A DNA stretch of 32,310 bases, taken from assembly GCA_023434145.1 (NCBI GenBank), contig JAEYTI010000226.1, forward strand, positions 1 through 32,310, given 5' to 3'. The number at the start of each line of letters is the position of its first letter. The first letter of the stretch is position 1. This document shows, piece by piece, positions 16,761-23,654 of the stretch. Source of the DNA: Chloroflexota bacterium. GTDB taxonomy: Bacteria; Chloroflexota; Anaerolineae; Anaerolineales; Anaerolineaceae. A program made the position numbers and the translations under genes. The notes under the pieces were generated by a model. It ran no database searches. It worked only from the letters and a program-made list of their open reading frames with translations, and was not told the DNA's origin.

Positions 16761-17537
16761 ATGGAATGGTATATGTATGTATTGATCCTGGCCGGTGGGA
16801 TTCTGGTTGGGTTTATTAATACCCTGTCTGGTAACGGATCGGTGATCTCGCTGCCCCTACTGATCTTCGCCGGGCTGCCTGCAGATATTGCGAATGGCAC
16901 CAACCGGGTGGGGATATTGCTGCAAAACATGGTGGGCACAGCTAGCTTCCACAAGCGCGGCGTGCTCGACGTTCGCGGTGCGTTGATCTTGAGCATACCG
17001 GCGGTGATTGGATCGGTGTTGGGGGCTGGGATCGCGGCGGACTTGAACGAAAAGGTGATGGAGCGCGTTATCGGCGTGGTTATGGTGATCATGGCCATCC
17101 TGATCCTCACCAAACCCGAGCGTTGGCTGCACGGGAAGACCCAATCTCTGGAAGGCTGGCCTGCCTGGTACAACTACCTGACATTCTTTGCCATTGGCCT
17201 GTACGGCGGATTCATTCAAATGGGCGCGGGAATTTTCCTGCTCTCCGGCCTGGTTTTGGGTCTTCATTACAACCTGGTGCGTGCCAATGCCGTAAAGGTG
17301 GCGATCAACTTCATGTTCACTGTGGCCTCGCTGCTGGTGCTTGGTGCTACCGGCAACGTAAACTGGCTGCTGGGACTGGTGCTCGCCGGTGGCACGACCA
17401 TTGGCGCGTGGTTCGCCGCCCGCCTGGCAGTGGAGAAGGGTGCTCTATGGGTTCACCGTCTGCTGATTGTGGTGGTGGTGATTTCGGCGCTGTATCTATT
17501 GGGCGTGTTTGAGTGGCTCGCAGGCGTATTGTTTTAG
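16761..17537 (+). CDS. TauE/SafE-family sulfite/organosulfur permease
   Basis: 258 residues, almost entirely hydrophobic, about seven to eight membrane segments in two repeated halves. GFINTLSGNGSVISLPLL near the N-terminus and GGFIQMGAGIFLL in the middle are the paired half-repeat signatures of the TauE/SafE family (DUF81). Family members export or import sulfite, sulfoacetate or similar small anions; the substrate here is unknown. The start at 16761 has AGGGAG nine bases upstream; the frame extends to 16689 but that would run into the palindrome. It is monocistronic: a palindrome precedes it and a terminator follows. Confidence 0.88.
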   Translation: MEWYMYVLILAGGILVGFINTLSGNGSVISLPLLIFAGLPADIANGTNRVGILLQNMVGTASFHKRGVLDVRGALILSIPAVIGSVLGAGIAADLNEKVMERVIGVVMVIMAILILTKPERWLHGKTQSLEGWPAWYNYLTFFAIGLYGGFIQMGAGIFLLSGLVLGLHYNLVRANAVKVAINFMFTVASLLVLGATGNVNWLLGLVLAGGTTIGAWFAARLAVEKGALWVHRLLIVVVVISALYLLGVFEWLAGVLF

Positions 17538-17568
17538 CATTCTCGGTCACTGGCCCATGCGATTAACG

Positions 17569-17600
17569 TGATACGCTCCCTGTTCGTAGGGAGCGTATCA
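17569..17600 (+). terminator. Terminator after the TauE-type gene
   Basis: Perfect 13-bp stem TGATACGCTCCCT/AGGGAGCGTATCA with a GTTCGT loop, followed by TTTCCC. It begins 31 bases after the stop codon. The T run is short, but size and position fit an intrinsic terminator. Confidence 0.65.
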
Positions 17601-17648
17601 TTTCCCAAGGATCCACATCGGTTTTTTTGCTTATAACCCATCCAATAA

Positions 17649-17695
17649 TTTTTTGTGTTGTTTGTGCGACAACGTCGCACAAACAACACAAAAAA
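17649..17695. repeat. Long palindrome in a convergent gap
   Basis: Perfect 22-bp arms (17649-17670 and 17674-17695) with an AAC loop. The left arm TTTTTTGTGTTGTTTGTGCG is followed by the A-rich complement, so the T run precedes the stem. It follows the separate terminator at 17569-17600, so it is not needed for termination of the TauE-type gene. The rest of the 17538-17876 gap holds one more small palindrome (17723-17751) and no ORF. Confidence 0.93.
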
Positions 17696-17722
17696 CAATT
17701 TTCAGATAAGGTTCTATATTAT

Positions 17723-17751
17723 TTGGACGGTAGGGAGAAGCTACCGTCCAA
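17723..17751. repeat. Short palindrome near the phosphodiesterase 3' end
   Basis: Perfect 11-bp arms TTGGACGGTAG and CTACCGTCCAA around GGAGAAG. It has T before and A after the stem on either strand. It could still slow transcription from the minus-strand phosphodiesterase gene, about 125 bases after its stop. Confidence 0.7.
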
Positions 17752-17876
17752 AAGAGGGGAGAAACAACAAGTTTATGCATAGAGAATAGCGCCGGGCATA
17801 CTTCGATGCACCGGCAGGATGGTGAGTACCCCATTGGTTGCTTGGGGAGATCTTTTCCTGGTCAAATGGATAGGGA

Positions 17877-18410
17877 TCAGGACGAGGCGGCAGGCGCATT
17901 GGGGATTTCCACAAAGCGCGCCTCTCCAGTGGTAAGTTCTAGCACGCACACAGAGCGTGGCTCTGGGTGCAATCCGCCCAGCGCGCCGGGGTTAATCAGC
18001 CGTGTCAGGCGGGCGAGGCGCGTATCGCCAAATGGCGAATCTTGATGGCGGTGCGAGTGGCCTTTGAAGACGTAGTCATATTCGCCCGATTCCACCAGCT
18101 CTTCCACCTTACCCGGGATATGCCCGTGCGTCACCGCGATCATGGAATCACCGATTTTGCCGCTGAACACCAGCCCTGCAAAATTCTCTGGATTCATTTC
18201 TAGAAGTGCCTGTCGGATCTCGCCAGAAGCGATGTCGCCGTTGCCAAAGGTGTAGATCACACGGAAGCCCTGCATAGCCCGCGCCACCTTTGTCTCTGTC
18301 ATGTCGCCGCAGTGGATGATGGTCTCGATGCCTTCGCGCTCAAAAATTTCCAGGGCCGCCCGAAGGTTTATCAGATTATTGTGCGTGTCGGAGAGGATGC
18401 CGATTTTCAT
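17877..18410 (-). CDS. YfcE/MJ0936-type metallophosphoesterase
   Basis: 177 residues, the normal size for the small calcineurin-like phosphodiesterases. Metal-binding motifs appear in order: SDTHNN, CGDMTE, FGNGDI (a GNGD variant of the usual GN-x-D), THGHIPG and KGHSHRHQD. It should hydrolyse phosphodiesters or nucleotides with Mn or Ni; the true substrate of this family is often unknown. Its ATG overlaps the stop of the RSH gene (ATGA at 18407-18410), so the two are translationally coupled. A role in nucleotide second-messenger turnover alongside the RSH protein is a tempting inference only. Confidence 0.9.
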   Translation of the reverse strand: MKIGILSDTHNNLINLRAALEIFEREGIETIIHCGDMTETKVARAMQGFRVIYTFGNGDIASGEIRQALLEMNPENFAGLVFSGKIGDSMIAVTHGHIPGKVEELVESGEYDYVFKGHSHRHQDSPFGDTRLARLTRLINPGALGGLHPEPRSVCVLELTTGEARFVEIPNAPAASS

Positions 18411-20263
18411 ACAATTTCCATGCTTGTGAATGGGATTCCGCTATCGATGTAGGCTTTTCGCAGTTCCTCTTCCTGTTCGCAGGAGAGGTGATAGATCACC
18501 AACCGCAGGTCAAATCCGCCGCTGGGTAGGGTGTTGTTGACCGAGCGCAAAATGTTGCCCCCGTGCTGCGAGACCAGCCCGGCCAGTTGGGCGAGAACCC
18601 CGGGGCGGTGGGCGTCGCCAGTACCCACGATGCTGATCGTGGTCCAGGTTAGCGCATTTTTGGTGATCCCAACGTCGTCTAGCGCCTGCTCGATCTCTTC
18701 CAATCGGATCGCGCCACCACCAGCAGCCGCGTACAGATCTTCCAGGTTCGCGGAAGCAAGCCGCTCCAGCAGGTTATCCCAGCGATCGGGTTCAAGGGCG
18801 CGCACGTCTTCGAGCGCGAGGAGACCTTTTTTCACCAGAATGCCGTGAATCAGCTTGCGGCCTTCTTCCGCCGAGCGCCGCAGTGATTCGGTTGCCAGCA
18901 CACCGCGCAACAAGGGGGCAGTAGAAGCATTGGCGAAGCTCAACCAATCCTCGCTGGGGCTGAGCCGCTTGCCGCTGGTGATCACCTCCACCACATCGCC
19001 CGGGCGGACGAGATCCGAGAGCCGCGCCAGCACGCCGTTTACCTGCACCGCGCTGATTTTATCGAACAAATACTCCTGCTGGATCGAAGCGACGGCGTCC
19101 AGAACGGTGGAGCCTTCGGGCACAAACCGTGCTGAGCCGGAAGGGGTGAGGATCTCGACCGGGCGGTACATGCTGATATCTTTGCCGTTTTTCAAGGCAT
19201 ACACGACACCCCACAGGTTCTCGCCTTCCATTTCTGCTGTGGCGATGGCAATTTCTATCATGCCCTGGTGGGGCATCCAGGCGGCGGTGTGCAGCGCGCG
19301 GTATCGGTTTTGCGGGAAGGCAATGTAATCGATAAACTGGTTGGGCTGCAAGTAAGGGCCAAAGTAGCGATTTACTTCCGCTAAGAGCTGGTAGCACAGC
19401 TTTTCGTCGTTCTTGTCTACCACCATGCGGAAAGAAACCATGTCGCTGACCGCGGAAAAGTTGCTCAATGATGCTTTGCGGGCCCGTGCGAACTGGCGCA
19501 GTTTCTGCCATGCACGCCAGTAGCCGTTGACGATGATAGAAACGCTGCCATCAACCCCGGCCTTTTCCATGATGTCAGCCAGTTTCTCCAAAAGCGGGTT
19601 GATGAAGCCAATTTGCAAGCGCGGGTCTTCATCGATTTTCGGGCGCACGAAATTGTACGTCTCCGGTTCGGCATAGGGGAAGGCCATATCCTCCAGCCAG
19701 CGCCGCCACTTGTAGCAGTTCATAATGCCAGCCAGCTTGCCGTACGCGCGAATGGCCTCGGATGCCTTCATTCGCCGCTTCGGTTCATCCATATGTTCCA
19801 GAGTGAGCAGGTTATGGCTCTTGTCGGCTAGCTTCACAATAAAAACGCCCGGATCGCGGAACATGGCGATCTTGCGCAGCGTCTCGATTTCACGCGATCG
19901 GCCGTCGCGCGGGGCGCTGATCTTGGTGACCCCGTCGACGATCTGTGCCACTTCTTCACCCAGCGCGCCGGGGAACTTTTCACGGATCTGGTCGATGCTC
20001 TCCCCCTGGTCTTCGATCGCGTCATGCAGCAGCCCGGCGATGGTCCAGGATTCGTTCTGCACAAGCTGGTCGAGGAATGCGCCAACCCAGGCACAGTGCG
20101 TTTCAAAATACGGTGTGCCGTCCAGCCGCTTCTGCCCGCCGTGGAGCTTCTTGCCCCACGCATATGCCTCGGCGATGCAATCGGTTCGGGCGCTGAAGGC
20201 CGCCGGTTCAAACTCGTTGGCAAGTTTCGGTCGGATTTCCTCTACCCGTTCAATACGGACCAC
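18407..20263 (-). CDS. RSH protein, intact ppGpp hydrolase, degenerate synthetase
   Basis: 618 residues with the RelA/SpoT order: HD hydrolase, synthetase-like region, TGS and ACT. The hydrolase motifs are complete: FETHCAWV, GLLHDAIEDQ, VDGVTKIS and VKLADKSHNL. The synthetase region looks degraded: the R-x-K-x-x-x-S-I-x-x-K segment is not recognisable, NGYxSLHT reads QNRYRALHT, and E-x-QIRT reads EIAIAT, losing the Gln and Arg. TGS is at RFVPEGSTVLDAV and ACT at ISIVGTGDAHRPGVLAQL. It therefore probably degrades (p)ppGpp without making it. The start GTG at 20263 is chosen because AAAGGAG lies seven bases upstream; an ATG at 20293 has no ribosome-binding site. Coupled to the phosphodiesterase gene. 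Confidence 0.87.
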   Translation of the reverse strand: MVRIERVEEIRPKLANEFEPAAFSARTDCIAEAYAWGKKLHGGQKRLDGTPYFETHCAWVGAFLDQLVQNESWTIAGLLHDAIEDQGESIDQIREKFPGALGEEVAQIVDGVTKISAPRDGRSREIETLRKIAMFRDPGVFIVKLADKSHNLLTLEHMDEPKRRMKASEAIRAYGKLAGIMNCYKWRRWLEDMAFPYAEPETYNFVRPKIDEDPRLQIGFINPLLEKLADIMEKAGVDGSVSIIVNGYWRAWQKLRQFARARKASLSNFSAVSDMVSFRMVVDKNDEKLCYQLLAEVNRYFGPYLQPNQFIDYIAFPQNRYRALHTAAWMPHQGMIEIAIATAEMEGENLWGVVYALKNGKDISMYRPVEILTPSGSARFVPEGSTVLDAVASIQQEYLFDKISAVQVNGVLARLSDLVRPGDVVEVITSGKRLSPSEDWLSFANASTAPLLRGVLATESLRRSAEEGRKLIHGILVKKGLLALEDVRALEPDRWDNLLERLASANLEDLYAAAGGGAIRLEEIEQALDDVGITKNALTWTTISIVGTGDAHRPGVLAQLAGLVSQHGGNILRSVNNTLPSGGFDLRLVIYHLSCEQEEELRKAYIDSGIPFTSMEIV

Positions 20264-20341
20264 AAGGCTACTCCTTTCTAAGCTCTGCCACATCTATCAT
20301 CAGTATTGGCTATTATCGGGTTTCAACCATATTGAGCGTTG

Positions 20342-20402
20342 GTATTTTGTACCGTTTGTGCATGGCCTACGAAGTAGGCCATGCACAAACGGTACAAAAT
20401 AC
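20342..20402. repeat. Longest perfect-stem palindrome (29 bp)
   Basis: Perfect 29-bp arms (20342-20370 and 20374-20402) with a GAA loop. The left arm begins GTATTTTGTACCGTTTGTG and the core is CCTAC-GAA-GTAGG. It lies between the udh-like gene's own terminator (20430-20457) and the RSH gene start, both on the minus strand, so it would fall in or upstream of the RSH leader. Confidence 0.95.
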
Positions 20403-20429
20403 GTACAGCCATTCGTAAGAGTTTAACAC

Positions 20430-20457
20430 GAAAATCCCCGTCTCGCTGGGGATTTTC
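20430..20457 (-). terminator. Terminator of the udh-like gene
   Basis: 10-bp stem GAAAATCCCC/GGGGATTTTC with an 8-base loop, 15 bases after the stop on the minus strand. It has the A-before, T-after polarity of an intrinsic terminator. Confidence 0.75.
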
Positions 20458-20471
20458 ACATTCGCTGGTGG

Positions 20472-21227
20472 TTATTCCTCTTTGGAGAGGACGTTCAATA
20501 GGTCAAAACCGTCTGCTGCTGGCTGATAGCCGAACTGTTCTCGCGCTACGGTAAGGTCTAAGCGCTTGTAGCGATTATCCGAAATGGCAGGGATGATGGC
20601 GAAGGTCACATCCGGTGTTTCCAGGCATTGGATCAACAGGTGATTGAAATCATCCGGGTGCAGGTAAGCGTCCGCGTAGCGCGGCTCAAGCTGCGAAATT
20701 TCTTCTGGAAATAAATATGCCCCGATGCGGATGGCAACGCTGGGTAAGCCCTCGTTGTAGGCGTAGTGTGAAGCCAACGCCTCGCCAAAGCACTTGGAGA
20801 CACCATAGAGGCTGGTGGGGCGCACAGGCATGTGATCGTTTATCTGCACGTCGGCAGGGTGGCTTGCTACCGCATGGACGCTGCTGGCGTAGATTACCCG
20901 ACGGCAGCCCGCCTCTTTCGCCGCTCGGAACAGATGGTACGTGCCCAGAATGTTGTTTCCAAGCAGCGAGCCGAGGAAATCCGCCTCAGGGTCAGGGTCT
21001 GCGGCAAGGTGGACGACCAGATCCATGCCCGCGCAGGCCTTTCGGCAGCTTTCTAGATCTCGTAGGTCGAAGAGCATGCTCTCGCCGTTGATTTTCCCTA
21101 GCCGGTTAGAATCCCATTCCTCTCGGTCGGCCACGCGAATCGCATACCGGTCCTGGGCAAACCTGGCAAAGTACGAGCCGATCTTACCGCACCCACCGGT
21201 AATGAGGAGCTTGCGCATAGGAACCAT
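20472..21227 (-). CDS. Uronate-dehydrogenase-like NAD-dependent SDR
   Basis: 251 residues, an extended-SDR Rossmann protein. The nucleotide loop is ITGGCGKIGSYF, followed by HLAADPDPEADF, NNILGTYHLFRAA, YASSVHAV and the catalytic YGVSK. The layout and the C-terminal RIGAYLFPE, LHPDDFNHL and FAIIPAISDN resemble uronate dehydrogenases, which oxidise galacturonate or glucuronate to the aldarate; a generic NAD-dependent epimerase/dehydratase is the alternative. The start is placed at 21227 because a strong -10 (21234-21239) lies seven bases before it, implying a leaderless message; 21218 is also possible, whereas 21251 would be upstream of the promoter. Divergent from melA. Confidence 0.78.
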   Translation of the reverse strand: MVPMRKLLITGGCGKIGSYFARFAQDRYAIRVADREEWDSNRLGKINGESMLFDLRDLESCRKACAGMDLVVHLAADPDPEADFLGSLLGNNILGTYHLFRAAKEAGCRRVIYASSVHAVASHPADVQINDHMPVRPTSLYGVSKCFGEALASHYAYNEGLPSVAIRIGAYLFPEEISQLEPRYADAYLHPDDFNHLLIQCLETPDVTFAIIPAISDNRYKRLDLTVAREQFGYQPAADGFDLLNVLSKEE

Positions 21228-21233
21228 ACCAGC

Positions 21234-21242
21234 ATTATAGCA
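21234..21242 (-). promoter_or_regulatory. Extended -10 promoter of the udh-like gene
   Basis: On the minus strand TGCTATAAT: a perfect TATAAT (21234-21239) with the TGn extension and no clear -35. The predicted start is at about 21227, the first base of an in-frame ATG, so the transcript would be leaderless. Confidence 0.6.
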
Positions 21243-21268
21243 TACGGACATTTGCGAATTTTCCGGGT

Positions 21269-21343
21269 CTCTGGGTTTTACCGTGATTGTAGGGAGCGGT
21301 TGTACTGCAACCGCTCCCTACAATCACGGCAGTTCCCAAAGAG
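21269..21343. repeat. Boxed palindrome between divergent promoters
   Basis: Perfect 22-bp inner arms (21281-21302 and 21308-21329) around TACTG; the inner arm is CCGTGATTGTAGGGAGCGG. Outer arms are the CTCTGGGTTTTA box on the left and its looser complement with CCCAAAGAG on the right. It lies upstream of both promoters (21234 and 21381), where no terminator is needed. Confidence 0.92.
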
Positions 21344-21380
21344 CCAATTTTCCTCCAACATCGATGCGCCAAACCTGGCT

Positions 21381-21386
21381 TATAAT
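21381..21386 (+). promoter_or_regulatory. -10 element for melA
   Basis: A perfect TATAAT 34 bases before the melA ATG. No convincing -35 is found at 16-18 bases, so an activator may be needed. Confidence 0.5.
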
Positions 21387-21420
21387 CGAGGTATCCGAAC
21401 GATATCATGAAGGAGCAGTT

Positions 21421-22821
21421 ATGCCGAAGATTACCTTTATTGGCGCGGGGAGCACGATTTTCGCTCGCAATCTGCTGGGCGATATCCTGAGCTTTCCAGA
21501 GCTGGCAGAGTCAACCATTACGCTGTTCGACATCGACGATGAACGCCTGGGTACGACCGAGAAGGTCGCAAAGCGTTTGGCGGGGGCATTGGGCGCGCAT
21601 CCGAAGATCGAGATGACCAAAGACCGCCGCGCCGCGCTGGATGGGGCGGATTATGCCATTTGCATGTTCCAGATCGCCGGGTACAAGCCGGGCACGGTGA
21701 CCGATTTTGAAATCCCCAAGAAATATGGTCTGAGCCAGACCATCGCCGACACGCTGGGCATTGGCGGGATTATGCGCGGGCTGCGTACCATCCCCGTGCT
21801 GCTGGACACCTGCCGTGATATGGAAGAACTGTGCCCAGAGGTCACCTTCCTCAACTACGTAAACCCAATGGCGATGAACTGCTGGGCCATCAGCCGGGCC
21901 AGCAAGATTAAGACCGTGGGCCTGTGTCACAGCGTGCAGGGAACCGCGGAGCAGATTGCGCGCGATATCAACGTGCCAATCGAAGAGATCAACTATATCG
22001 CCGCCGGGATCAATCACATGGCCTTCTACCTGCGCTTCGAGCGCAAGCAGAATGGCGATGTGGAAAACCTCTACCCGCGCGTGCGCCAGGTGATTGAAGA
22101 GGGCCGCGTGCCGGATTGGAACCGCGTGCGTTACGAGATGTTCAAGCGCCTGGGATACTTTGTGACCGAGTCGAGCGAGCATTTCAGCGAGTACACGCCC
22201 TGGTTTATCAAGCGCGACCGCCCCGACCTGATTGAGAAGTTCAACATCCCGATCGATGAGTATATCCGCCGCTGCGAAGTGCAGATCGCCGGATGGGAAC
22301 TGACCAAAGATACCATTGAGAACCCCAATGTGTCAGTGGACCGCGATGCTGTGTCAAAGAAGATTCTGGCAGCGGGCGGCACCGAACGCGAAGCCTGGTG
22401 GGCATCTGAAGCGGCGGCCAACTTCGACAACGTTCAGCAGTCGCACGAGTATGGCTCTTTTATCATCCACAGCCTGGAGACGGGCATTCCGCGTGTTGTG
22501 TATGGCAACGTGCCGAATAATGGCCTGATCGACAACCTGCCGCAGGGCTGCTGCGTGGAGGTGCCGTGCCTGGTGGACCGTAACGGCGTGCAGCCGACCA
22601 AGATCGGCGCGCTGCCGCCGCACCTTTCCGCGCTGATGCAGACCAATATTAACGTGCAGGCGCTGACGGTGGAAGCTGCGCTGACCTGCAAGCGCGAGCA
22701 TATCTACCACGCCGCCATGCTCGATCCGCACACCGCCGCCGAACTGGATCTCGACCAGATCTGGAACATGGTGGATGATCTGATCGAGGCGCACGGCGAC
22801 TGGCTGCCGCGCTACGCTTAG
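21421..22821 (+). CDS. melA: Alpha-galactosidase, glycoside hydrolase family 4
   Basis: 466 residues, the length of E. coli MelA. The GH4 NAD site is KITFIGAGSTIFARNLLGD at the N-terminus; CHSVQGTAEQ supplies the metal-binding Cys and GINHMAFYL the metal-binding His. SSEHFSEYTPWFIK, IDNLPQGCCVEV, LMQTNINVQ and AAHGDWLP-like C-terminal sequence (IEAHGDWLPRY) match MelA closely from memory. GH4 enzymes cleave alpha-galactosides by an NAD- and Mn-dependent oxidation-elimination route in the cytoplasm. The start at 21421 has AAGGAG five bases upstream. The alternative within GH4 is an alpha-galacturonidase (LplD), which would also fit the uronate genes here. No sugar transporter is seen beside it. 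Confidence 0.92.
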   Translation: MPKITFIGAGSTIFARNLLGDILSFPELAESTITLFDIDDERLGTTEKVAKRLAGALGAHPKIEMTKDRRAALDGADYAICMFQIAGYKPGTVTDFEIPKKYGLSQTIADTLGIGGIMRGLRTIPVLLDTCRDMEELCPEVTFLNYVNPMAMNCWAISRASKIKTVGLCHSVQGTAEQIARDINVPIEEINYIAAGINHMAFYLRFERKQNGDVENLYPRVRQVIEEGRVPDWNRVRYEMFKRLGYFVTESSEHFSEYTPWFIKRDRPDLIEKFNIPIDEYIRRCEVQIAGWELTKDTIENPNVSVDRDAVSKKILAAGGTEREAWWASEAAANFDNVQQSHEYGSFIIHSLETGIPRVVYGNVPNNGLIDNLPQGCCVEVPCLVDRNGVQPTKIGALPPHLSALMQTNINVQALTVEAALTCKREHIYHAAMLDPHTAAELDLDQIWNMVDDLIEAHGDWLPRYA

Positions 22822-22828
22822 AATTTTC

Positions 22829-22997
22829 GTAACTGCTCAGCCGCAGGGGCTGTTATTCGCGAATCGCGGGCTTCGCCCGCCTAAAAATCTTTTTTTGGAG
22901 TTTTGAAAACGCGAAGCGTTTTCAAAACTCCAAAAATCAATACTTGGGCTCCCGTAGGGAGCGATTCGGGCGCAACTACCCGGCAGAGCTGAGTAGT
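22829..22997 (-). repeat. Dispersed structured repeat interrupted by a palindrome
   Basis: The reverse complement matches 13220-13312 in two blocks (22946-22990 and 22829-22881) that are separated here by about 70 bases holding the palindrome at 22892-22936. Its parts can fold: CGAATCGC with GCGATTCG across the two blocks, GCTCCC-TAC-GGGAGC in one, GCGGGC-GAA-GCCCGC in the other, and ACTCAGC/GCTGAG outside. It fills the convergent gap between melA and the zinc-ribbon gene (22822-23054). Confidence 0.8.
22892..22936. repeat. Palindrome inserted in the dispersed repeat
   Basis: Perfect 21-bp arms TTTTTGGAGTTTTGAAAACG+C (22892-22912) and complement (22916-22936) around GAA; the core is GCGAAGC. 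AAAAATC occurs directly on both sides (22883-22889 and 22932-22938), a possible but A-rich target duplication. Confidence 0.92.
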
Positions 22998-23054
22998 TCG
23001 GGTTTTCTTATGCTCCCACTTCACAGCAACTTCATCGCTATGAAGTGGGAGTAT

Positions 23055-23651
23055 TCATTCATTTCCCCGGCGGTTTCTCCACATTGCGTCGACGTTCTCA
23101 CGCCAGCGATCTTTATCCACTCCATCGGGCTTCGCGAACAGTTTATCCAGCAGTTCCACCACCTGCTCGTGCGAGCCCTCGATCAGATTGTTGGCAAGCA
23201 ACCGGTTGTTCTTGCCTGTTTTCAGGCTGACGTGGAATGCGTGGATCAGCAGGTCGATACAGACCATCTTCGCTTCGGGCGTGCTAGCCTTCATGTAATC
23301 GCGCAGGTAGGCTTCCACTGCTTGTATGGCAGCGGTGCCGAGTAGATCGCGGTGCTTCCATGAGTTGTGCCATACCTCAGCGGTGGTAGTCCAGCCGCAG
23401 CCGGGGATAGGGCAATGAAGCTCGCCGGGCAGCATGTCCCAACGATCCGGGTAGCTGACCGGGAAGATCGCGCCGCAGCGGGGACACTGCACCTCGCGAC
23501 GCGTCACCAGCCAAATGCTATGGCAGCGGTGATAGAGCTTGTAGCCAACGTCTTCTAGCAGTTCATCCTCCACGGTTCCGGCAGCGTCATTTTGATAGAG
23601 CTGCCAGATGAGGGTCTGCTTGATTTTGGGAGCCCAGGTAATCTCATCCAT
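23055..23651 (-). CDS. Zinc-ribbon protein of unknown function
   Basis: 198 residues; family not recognised. A zinc-ribbon-like pair CPRCGAIFP and CPIPGCGW (about residues 55-88) is flanked by an N-terminal helix-rich part (IKQTLIWQLYQND) and a C-terminal helical half with charged residues ending DAMWRNRRG. There is no signal peptide or membrane helix. The N-terminal part could be a small helix-turn-helix but no clear signature is seen. The start has GGAG before ATG and lies three bases before the stop codon of the large glycoside hydrolase upstream (stop at 23655-23657), so the two are cotranscribed and coupled. A regulatory or accessory role for that hydrolase is inference. Confidence 0.75.
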   Translation of the reverse strand: MDEITWAPKIKQTLIWQLYQNDAAGTVEDELLEDVGYKLYHRCHSIWLVTRREVQCPRCGAIFPVSYPDRWDMLPGELHCPIPGCGWTTTAEVWHNSWKHRDLLGTAAIQAVEAYLRDYMKASTPEAKMVCIDLLIHAFHVSLKTGKNNRLLANNLIEGSHEQVVELLDKLFAKPDGVDKDRWRENVDAMWRNRRGNE

Positions 23652-23654
23652 CGA

